Shown: piece after piece, positions 45,616 through 51,290 of the stretch
Layout: each line of letters begins with the position of its first letter
Numbering within the stretch: position 1 is the stretch's first letter
Assembly (NCBI RefSeq): GCF_900103475.1
Contig: NZ_FNHG01000021.1
Coordinates: forward strand, 1 to 51,290
DNA: 51,290 nt
Direction: 5' to 3'
From: Maricaulis salignorans
Lineage (GTDB): Bacteria > Pseudomonadota > Alphaproteobacteria > Caulobacterales > Maricaulaceae
Made by a program: the position numbers and the translations under genes
Notes under the pieces: model-generated
What the model was told of the DNA's origin: nothing
The model's database searches: none
The model's input: only the letters and a program-made list of their open reading frames with translations

Positions 45616-45761
45616 TCCCTCTCCCATGAGGTGAGGGGCCCCGGCAGGGCGGGTGAGGCGGGCCTGCGCACGCTCTCAGGACTGGCGCTCGCGCCGCTAA
45701 TCGCCGACCGGCGGCGTTTCCCCCTCATCCGGTTCGGACCACCTTCTCCTCACGGAGAAGG
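45616..45761 (+). repeat. Dispersed hairpin repeat, copy B
   Basis: Same element as copy A, in the same orientation on the + strand: left hairpin CCCTCTCCC/GGTGAGGG around ATGA, the core GGCAGGGCGGGTGAGGCGGG and GCTAATCGCCGACCGG, and right hairpin CCTTCTCC/GGAGAAGG with loop TCAC. Base changes in the stems are partly compensatory, so the structures seem kept. It marks the left border of the accessory segment behind gatB. Confidence 0.85.
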
Positions 45762-45804
45762 ACCGTGTTGTGCTCTCCATGAAACGGCAGTGAGATAGCG
45801 TAGT

Positions 45805-46019
45805 TGACCTGAGCCCTTCGGCTCACTCGTTCGTTTCGAGAGTCTGACGCTTTCATAGTCCATGGTTTGCGATGTGGCGAGCGTGCCGGGAGTGGAGCCC
45901 CCGCGTAGCTCGAGCGACCGACACGCTGCGGGCGTGAGCCCGCCCAGGGATGAGGGGGGCCGGTGGTGGTTGTAGTCGTGGCGCCAGCGCGCCAGCACCT
46001 TGCGGGCATGGGCGAGGCT
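45805..46019 (-). mobile_element. IS3-family element remnant (3' end of transposase)
   Basis: On the minus strand the C-terminal part of an IS3-type integrase-core transposase is readable: SLAHARKVLARWRHDYNHHR followed by PPSSLGGLTPA. The terminal inverted repeat TGACCTGAGCCC at 45805-45816 marks the true right end of the element. Everything upstream of the SLAHAR segment is missing, and the sequence switches at about 46018 to a cas1 fragment. The transposase frame runs on through the inverted repeat to 45750. It is a dead fragment. Confidence 0.85.
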
Positions 46020-46302
46020 GAATTACCTCAATGGAATGCTGGAAATCCGAACACGTATCCAAGTGATCGCGGATGGGTTTGATCCAACGCGGGGAATACT
46101 TCATGCTGATGGTGCGAGCGGGCGAGACGCCTACGTTTTCGACCTGATGGAGTCGGCGAGGCCGGATGAGGAATATCGTATCCTTCGTACGCTGAGACGT
46201 CAGAATTTTATCCCAGCTGACCTTGCGGTATCAAGCACAGGCGGCTGCCGCATGAGTCCAGCCTTGGCTACCGCTTTGGTTAGCGACTTTCGAGCTCCGT
46301 AA
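46018..46302 (+). pseudogene. cas1: C-terminal fragment of cas1
   Basis: About 94 residues match the C-terminal third of CRISPR integrase Cas1: LNYLNGMLEIRTRIQVIADG, FDPTRGILHAD, RDAYVFDLMESARP and FIPADLAVSSTGGCRMSP. The metal ligands His (codon 46102-46104) and Asp (46141-46143) are 13 residues apart, as in E. coli Cas1 (H208, D221), but the N-terminal domain and catalytic Glu are gone. The fragment begins exactly where the IS3 remnant stops. Base composition is less GC-rich than neighbours. No cas2 or CRISPR array was seen near. It cannot encode a working integrase. Confidence 0.75.
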
Positions 46303-49222
46303 TCCGCGCTCTCACGTCATCAGCGCTTTGCGGCTCCCCTCGGCCATCATGGTATTCCGCAAGCTCCGTCCACACGGATATGGCCTCAGCTCTTGCACGC
46401 TGATCGCCATTCTCCCGCCACAAAGCCGCAAGCGCATTGCCGAGGTTATTCTGGGTCGAGGCCCAAGCCGACGGCATCGCCTCGCGGGTGTAGACCTCCA
46501 GCGCGGACCGGAAAGTGATCACTGCCTCGTCTATCCGGCTCGCATCTCCGAGCATCTCCCCGAGGATTTTAAGTGCACTGCCCAGATTGTTTTGGGTCAT
46601 CGCCCAATCCGACGGCATCGCTTCGCGGGTGAAAACCTTGAGTGCCGCCCGATAGGCGGTGACCGCGTCTTCCAGCCGGCCCGCATCTCCGGCCAGTTGT
46701 CCGAGGGTTTGAAGCGCAGAAGCCAGATTGTTCTGGGTCGTGGCCCAATTCGACGGCATCGCTGTGCGGGTATACACTTCCAGCGCAGCTCGGTAGGCGG
46801 TGACCGCGTCCTCCAGCCGACCCGCGTCCCCGGCCAGTTCCCCGAGGTCTGCCAGCGCACTGCCCAGATTGTTCTGGGTCGCGGCCCAATCGGATGGCAT
46901 TGCCGCGCGGGTTCTAACCTCCAGCGCAGACTGGTACTTTGTCACCGCATTCTCAAGCCGACCCGCATCCCCGGCCATTTGCCCGAGGACTGCAAGCGAA
47001 AGGCCCAGGTTGTTCTGGGTCATGGCCCAATTCGACGGCATCGCCGTGCGGGTATACACTTCCAGCGCAGCTCGGTAGGCGGTGACCGCGTCCTCCAGCC
47101 GACTCGCGTCCCCGGCCAGTTCCCCGAGGTCTGAAAGCGTATTGCCCAGATTGTTCTGGGTCGCGGCCCAATCGGACGCAAGGGCTTCGCGGGTCCTAAC
47201 CTCCAGCGCGGACCGGTAGGCGGTGACTGCCTCCTCCAGCCGACCCGCGTCCCCGGCCAGTTGCCCAAGGGCATGAAGCGAAAGGCCCAGGTTGTTCTGG
47301 GTCGCGGCCCAATCCGGTGGCATCGCCGCCCGGGTTCTAACCTCGAGTGCCGCCCGATAGGCGGTGACCGCGTCTTCCAGCCGGCCCGCATCTCCGGCCA
47401 GTTGTCCGAGGGCGGCAAGCACGGCACCCAGATTAGTCTGGGTCCTGGCCCATTCCAACGGCATCGCCGCACGGGTATGTACCTCTAGCGCGGACCGGTA
47501 CGCTGTCACCGCATCCTCGAGCCGCCCCCCATCCCCTGACTGTTGCCCGAGGACTAGAAGCGCGGTACCCAGATTATTCTGGGTCATGGCCCAATTCGAC
47601 GCGGTCGCCGCGCGGGTATAGACCTCCAGTGCAGCCCGAAAAGCTGTCACCGCGCCTTCCAGCCGGCCCGCATCCCCGGCCATTTGCCCGAGTGCGGCAA
47701 GCGCACCGCCAAGATTATTCTGGGTCGCGGCCCAATCGGACGGCATTGCCGCGCGGGTTCTAACCTCCAGCGCGGACCGGTAGGCGGTCACTGCATCCTC
47801 CAGCCGACCCGCATCCCCGGCCATTTGCCCAAGGGTTTGAAGAGCAGTACCCAGATTGTTCTGGGTCAAGGCCCAACCCGCCGGCATCTCATCGTGGGTT
47901 CGAAACTCCAGTGCGGCCTCGTAGGCGGTGACCGCATCCTCCAACCGCCCCCCATCCCCAACCAATTGCCCAAGGGTTTGAAGCGCAAGGCCCAGATTGT
48001 GCTGGGTCATCGCCCAATCCGACGGCATCGCCTCGCGGGTGTAGACCGCCAGCGCGGCCCGGTAGGCGGTCACAGCCTCGTCTATCCGGCTCGCATCCCC
48101 GGCCATCTGCCCAAGGCTTTGAAGCGCAAGGCCCAGATTGTTCTGGATCGCCGCCCATTTCTCAGGACTGTTGCCCTTCAAATACTGGGCGGCGGTTTTC
48201 ATGGCTTCGATGGCGAGCAGTATGTTGTCGAGATCGGTCAGGTCTTGCGCGTTCTGAGACAGGCTGTACCCGGCATCCGCAAGGGCTTTGGCCGCTTTTT
48301 CCCGCCAGACCGGCTCCTGTAACAGCCCGTCAGGACGGCTGGCCCGGGTGATCTCGAACAGGTGGGCGATCGCGTGGCGGCGCTCTTTCATGGCCGCGTC
48401 GATGATGACGTCCAGAGCGGCGTCGATTTTGCCGGGATCACCGGATTTGAGGTCCTGGGCAGGTTTGCGCAGGTCAATACCGGCGGCCTCACTGCGCAAG
48501 ATGGCGAAGGTTCTCAAAATGCCCGCCAGGACGAGCAGGTCGAAGAGGATGCGCAGGACAAAATTGAGGACCAGCCCGGCCTGGCCGCTGGACTGTACGC
48601 CGGACAGATTGTTGACGCGGAACACCTCGCTCCAATCGACTAGCGGAATGGCCTTGGCCAGCTCACCCCACACAAAGAGCGCCGCATCGACTGACGGCAG
48701 TGCAGAATGCCCGTCCGTGACCGTCACCAGCTCTGCGATGCGGACATAACCAAGGGGCACAAAGAAGAGCAGCAGGGCGACGCCGAGGAACATCTCATCG
48801 CGCAAGTCCTGGTCCGCTTGCTCCGCACGCCCGCGCGCCCGGTTTTCAAGCTTCTTGTCCTCGTCCCGCTCCCACAGCCGATAGACCGCCAGAACAGCCA
48901 CCAGCGCCATCGCAACGGCGGCCAGCGCGACCGATGTCGGGGCGAAGGCGCCCACCGCTGCCAGAACGCCAAAAAAGGCTGTGAAACTCGCCCAACGCTT
49001 CCAACGGGTCTGGAACGACGCGCCGATGGCTGGGGCAATACCGTGCCTCAAAAGGCGGTCAAGACCGGTGAACAAGCGCCCGAAGACCCAATCCAGCCGC
49101 ACCAGGACCAGGAATTTGTAGAGCAGCCAAAACAGCCCACCCAAAAGCAATGCCGCCGCGAACGACACGCCACCATTCATCAGCGCATTCATGCCGCGCT
49201 CGACCACACCATCAGACAACAT
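46280..49222 (-). CDS. Membrane-anchored protein with 13 x 47-residue TPR-like repeats
   Basis: A 980-aa protein. The first 245 residues hold about four to five hydrophobic segments, with a charged loop (RLWERDEDKKLENRARGR) between. A soluble helical part (245-350) follows. From about 352 to 960 there are thirteen tandem units with consensus WAxTQNNLGxALxxLGQ then GDAGRLEDAVTAYRAALEV, similar to kinesin-light-chain-type TPRs. They form a large superhelical surface for protein binding. The ATG at 49222 is preferred (GGGG upstream); a TTG at 49237 is in frame. No enzymatic domain is seen. Confidence 0.85.
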   Translation of the reverse strand: MLSDGVVERGMNALMNGGVSFAAALLLGGLFWLLYKFLVLVRLDWVFGRLFTGLDRLLRHGIAPAIGASFQTRWKRWASFTAFFGVLAAVGAFAPTSVALAAVAMALVAVLAVYRLWERDEDKKLENRARGRAEQADQDLRDEMFLGVALLLFFVPLGYVRIAELVTVTDGHSALPSVDAALFVWGELAKAIPLVDWSEVFRVNNLSGVQSSGQAGLVLNFVLRILFDLLVLAGILRTFAILRSEAAGIDLRKPAQDLKSGDPGKIDAALDVIIDAAMKERRHAIAHLFEITRASRPDGLLQEPVWREKAAKALADAGYSLSQNAQDLTDLDNILLAIEAMKTAAQYLKGNSPEKWAAIQNNLGLALQSLGQMAGDASRIDEAVTAYRAALAVYTREAMPSDWAMTQHNLGLALQTLGQLVGDGGRLEDAVTAYEAALEFRTHDEMPAGWALTQNNLGTALQTLGQMAGDAGRLEDAVTAYRSALEVRTRAAMPSDWAATQNNLGGALAALGQMAGDAGRLEGAVTAFRAALEVYTRAATASNWAMTQNNLGTALLVLGQQSGDGGRLEDAVTAYRSALEVHTRAAMPLEWARTQTNLGAVLAALGQLAGDAGRLEDAVTAYRAALEVRTRAAMPPDWAATQNNLGLSLHALGQLAGDAGRLEEAVTAYRSALEVRTREALASDWAATQNNLGNTLSDLGELAGDASRLEDAVTAYRAALEVYTRTAMPSNWAMTQNNLGLSLAVLGQMAGDAGRLENAVTKYQSALEVRTRAAMPSDWAATQNNLGSALADLGELAGDAGRLEDAVTAYRAALEVYTRTAMPSNWATTQNNLASALQTLGQLAGDAGRLEDAVTAYRAALKVFTREAMPSDWAMTQNNLGSALKILGEMLGDASRIDEAVITFRSALEVYTREAMPSAWASTQNNLGNALAALWRENGDQRARAEAISVWTELAEYHDGRGEPQSADDVRARITELESR
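46345..48172 (-). repeat. 141-bp tandem repeat array within the TPR gene
   Basis: Thirteen in-frame units of 141 bp (47 codons) encode the TPR-like repeats. Many are nearly identical at the DNA level, especially the third to eleventh units, with variation focused in a few codons (after NNLG, and EVYT/EVRT/EVHT). Such similarity points to recent expansion or gene conversion and makes copy number likely to vary between strains. Confidence 0.85.
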
Positions 49223-49251
49223 GAATGCCCCACGCAAGTTACATCCATAGA

Positions 49252-49280
49252 TCGTTATTGTGCGGGTCGGCCGGAGTCAA
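49252..49280 (-). promoter_or_regulatory. Possible promoter for the TPR gene
   Basis: On the minus strand a good -35 TTGACT lies at 49280-49275, but the -10 region (TAACGA, 49257-49252) is weak. The rest of 49281-49415 shows no gene and no other clear signal. Confidence 0.3.
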
Positions 49281-49415
49281 AACCTCCAGCGGATCAAACC
49301 GCATTGTTCAGGATCAGCCGAGGCTTGGAGCAGGATCACCTCGCTGGAGACGCGTAAATATCATGGGGCTGTCGCGTCCGACCTGTGGCGATGTTTAATT
49401 TTGGATATGTCTATA

Positions 49416-49520
49416 CCCCCTCTCCGCGAGGAGAGGGGGGCCCCCGGATCCAGCCTTCGGCCGGTCCGGGGCAGGCTCCGGGCGGGTGAGGCGGGTCAGG
49501 TGCACATCTGCGCACTGGCA
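49416..49520 (+). repeat. Dispersed hairpin repeat, copy C (partial)
   Basis: The left hairpin is a perfect 9-bp stem (CCCCTCTCC, loop GCGA, GGAGAGGGG). The core GGGCGGGTGAGGCGGG and TGCACA...GCACTGGC follow. An extra stretch of about 30 bases rich in CCGG sits after the hairpin, and the right hairpin is missing. Same orientation as copies A and B. With copy B it brackets the IS3/cas1/TPR segment as direct repeats. Confidence 0.75.
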
Positions 49521-49572
49521 CCGGCCCCCGCAATAATGCTATCGCTGCATCAGCGAGCCGCGGGGACAGCAG

Positions 49573-50943
49573 ATGATTCAGACACAGGATGACTCGGCCT
49601 TGGACGATCTGGTGCCGGTCGAGGTCTTGCAGGAACACCTGCTGGCCGTCTGGCACTGGTTTCTCCAGGCCATGCTCAATCTGGATATCGCACTGCAGAT
49701 CGGGCTGATCGCGGCGGCGATTATTCCGGCCCTGATGTTCGGGCCACGTTTGCGGCGGCTGGTGGAACACCATACCGCTTCGCGTATCCGCACCGGTCTG
49801 GCGCGGCGCCTGCTCTCGGCGGCGCTGGCGCTGGCGACACCGCTGGCCCTGTTGATGGTGCTGGCGACGATCCGCATTGTTCTGGGCAGTCTGGACCGCC
49901 CCTATGGGCTGATTGATGCGGCGATGAGCCTGATGTCGGCCTGGCTGGTAATCCGCGCCGTGACGCTGATCATCCGCTCGAAATTCTGGTCGAATGTCGC
50001 GTTTTACGTGATCTGGCCGGTGGCCGCGCTCGATGTGTTCGGTCTGCTCGACGATGTCGTCATTCAATTGCAGGCGCTGGCCATTCCGCTGGGCGAGACG
50101 GCCGATGGCGCGCCGGTTGATCTCAGCCTGTTCGATATCCTGCGCACGGTGATCTATTTCGCCGCCCTGTTCTGGCTCGCCTCGCTGGCCGGGCGCGCCG
50201 TCAATGCCCAGCTGGAAAAGGCCGAGGAGATCTCGCCGGCCTTCCGCGCCCTGATCGCCAAAGTGCTCGGCTTCGTGCTGCCGGTCGCGGCCCTGCTGAT
50301 CGCGCTGCAGCTGACCGGCTTCAACATCGCCACGCTGGCCATCTTCTCCGGTGCGGTCGGTATCGGTGTCGGCCTGGGCCTGCAAAAGACCGTCGCCAAC
50401 TTCGCCGCCGGTTTCACCCTGCTGGCCGACAAGTCGATCAAGCCGGGCGATGCGCTCGAGATTGACGGCACGTTTGGCTGGGTCACGGAGATGCAGTCGC
50501 GCTATGTCTCGATCCGCACCCGTGACGGCACGGAAATGCTGATCCCGAACGAGCGCTTTATCGTCGAGGGCGTCATCAACTGGTCGAAATCCGACCGCGC
50601 GGTGCGCGTGCACGCCCCATTCGGCGTCAGCTATGCCACCGAGGATGTCGAACTGGTGCAGCGGGTCGCGATCGAGGCGGCCCAGAGCGTTGAGCGTGTG
50701 CTGGCTGACAAGACGCCGGTGTGCAATCTGATGGGCTATGGTGCCAGCTCGGTCGATTTCGATCTGCGATTCTGGATTACCGATCCGGAAAACGGGCTCT
50801 CCAATATTCGCAGCGCTGTCAATGTCGCGCTGTGGAAGGCCTTCAAGGCCCATGACATCGAATTCCCTTTCCCGCAGCTGGATATCCATGTGAAGGAATT
50901 GCCGCGCAGCCGGACCGGGGCCCGCATCGCTTCACCCGACTAG
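49573..50943 (+). CDS. MscS-family mechanosensitive channel
   Basis: A 456-aa protein with about five to six membrane segments ahead of the MscS core. The pore helix AIFSGAVGIGVGLGLQKTVA with spaced small residues is at about 257-276, followed by FAAGFTLLADKSIKPGDAL and the beta-domain with LIPNERFIVEGVINWS. It should release osmolytes on hypo-osmotic shock. The C-terminal alpha-beta domain appears complete (PFPQLDIHV), but its TAG stop lies right at the border with an IS5-like element, so the last residues could be altered. A GCTATCGC -10-like element is at 49539-49546. Confidence 0.9.
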   Translation: MIQTQDDSALDDLVPVEVLQEHLLAVWHWFLQAMLNLDIALQIGLIAAAIIPALMFGPRLRRLVEHHTASRIRTGLARRLLSAALALATPLALLMVLATIRIVLGSLDRPYGLIDAAMSLMSAWLVIRAVTLIIRSKFWSNVAFYVIWPVAALDVFGLLDDVVIQLQALAIPLGETADGAPVDLSLFDILRTVIYFAALFWLASLAGRAVNAQLEKAEEISPAFRALIAKVLGFVLPVAALLIALQLTGFNIATLAIFSGAVGIGVGLGLQKTVANFAAGFTLLADKSIKPGDALEIDGTFGWVTEMQSRYVSIRTRDGTEMLIPNERFIVEGVINWSKSDRAVRVHAPFGVSYATEDVELVQRVAIEAAQSVERVLADKTPVCNLMGYGASSVDFDLRFWITDPENGLSNIRSAVNVALWKAFKAHDIEFPFPQLDIHVKELPRSRTGARIASPD

Positions 50944-51290
50944 GGTCTGTACTCAATAAGGGGATTCCCGGATCGTTGATTGCGTGATTCACTTCTGCGC
51001 GAAGCAGGAGGAGATCATGGCACGTTATGATTTGAGCGATGAAGAGTGGGCGCTTGTCGGGCCGCTCTTGCCCAAGCCGGGCAAGGGCAAGCGGCGGGTG
51101 GACGATCGGCGGGTGGTGAACGCGATCTTCTATGTGCTGCGCACCGGGGCTCCGTGGCGCGACCTTCCCGGTCGGTACGGCCCTTACACAACGGTCTACA
51201 ACCGGTTCAATCGCTGGGCCAAGCGAGGTATCTGGTTGAGGGTGTTCGAGGAATTGGCCCGGCGCTCGCCGCAGTCGCTGCAGCTGATCG
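50944..51290 (+). mobile_element. IS5-family insertion sequence, 5' part (runs off window)
   Basis: The element appears to start directly after the mscS stop codon (GGGTCTGTACTCAATAAGG is the probable left end) and contains the start of its transposase gene at 51017. The right end, target duplication and integrity cannot be judged because the window ends. Confidence 0.7.
51017..51290 (+). CDS. IS5-family transposase, N-terminal part
   Basis: 91 residues are visible. LSDEEWALVGPLLPKPGKGK, VVNAIFYVLRTGAPWRDLP and TTVYNRFNRWAKRGIW are the usual N-terminal helix-turn-helix region of IS5-type transposases (DUF4096). The DDE catalytic residues lie beyond the window. AGGAGGAG precedes the ATG. No frameshift is seen in the part present. 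Confidence 0.9.
   Translation, partial: MARYDLSDEEWALVGPLLPKPGKGKRRVDDRRVVNAIFYVLRTGAPWRDLPGRYGPYTTVYNRFNRWAKRGIWLRVFEELARRSPQSLQLI

Noticed and set aside
46345-48172. Regular 141-bp repeats considered as a CRISPR array
   Set aside because: The repeat has no spacers, the period is 47 codons, and the units are in frame with a TPR-like consensus. It is coding sequence.

Overview
This window reads as chromosomal DNA of a GC-rich, prosthecate-type alphaproteobacterium related to Caulobacterales, Hyphomonadaceae or Maricaulis. The strongest markers are a MipZ-type division ATPase, a protein with the SpmX layout (degenerate lysozyme domain, long Pro/Glu-rich linker, two C-terminal membrane segments), alphaproteobacterial gene orders (ruvX divergent from gatC-gatA; pyrB-pyrC'-plsY-dprA) and several promoters of the Caulobacter housekeeping type (TTGACGS, 10-14 nt, GCTANAWC). 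Species assignment is inference; Maricaulis is the closest guess.

Layout. Positions 1-225 hold a long perfect inverted repeat and no gene. 226-5064: ferritin-like hydrolase, fatty acid desaturase, FAD amine oxidase, membrane protein, potassium-channel-like protein. 5154-9432: propionyl-CoA carboxylase alpha subunit, DUF805 and another membrane protein, LipB, and an orphan FliN-like protein. 9495-14053: tRNA-Leu(GAG), MgtE, a secreted Kelch protein and the SpmX-like protein. 14112-29769: a dispersed leucine-degradation locus (isovaleryl-CoA dehydrogenase, methylcrotonyl-CoA carboxylase beta, methylglutaconyl-CoA hydratase, methylcrotonyl-CoA carboxylase alpha). It is interleaved with unrelated genes: LprI-like lipoprotein, cNMP-patatin phospholipase, envelope protein, DUF5694, flavodoxin-fold oxidoreductase, SOUL protein, small membrane proteins, DUF817 and a two-lipoprotein operon. 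29838-35905: cupin-like protein, DUF1489, glutaminyl cyclase, PanC, a SPOR lipoprotein, MipZ, a J-domain membrane protein and a 77-aa protein. 35893-40013 (minus): pyrB, a pyrC homologue lacking the metal-binding histidines, plsY, dprA. 40253-45614: AEC transporter, RuvX, and the GatCAB amidotransferase genes with two small membrane proteins between gatA and gatB.

The accessory part is 45616-49520. Between two direct copies of a dispersed hairpin repeat lie an IS3-family remnant, a C-terminal fragment of cas1 fused at the IS breakpoint, and a 980-aa membrane-anchored protein with thirteen near-identical 47-residue TPR-like units. An MscS channel follows, and an IS5-family element begins at its stop codon and runs off the window.

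The four leucine enzymes together convert isovaleryl-CoA to HMG-CoA, and pccA handles propionyl-CoA from other branched-chain or odd-chain substrates. MipZ, the SPOR lipoprotein and the SpmX-like protein point to polar development and division control. Several genes (mipZ, ivd, DUF1489, perhaps ruvX) have promoters placed so that the mRNA would start at or within a few bases of the ATG, which suggests leaderless messages. No complete new defence or metabolic system is visible. The most unusual material is the repeat-flanked island and the two-lipoprotein operon.
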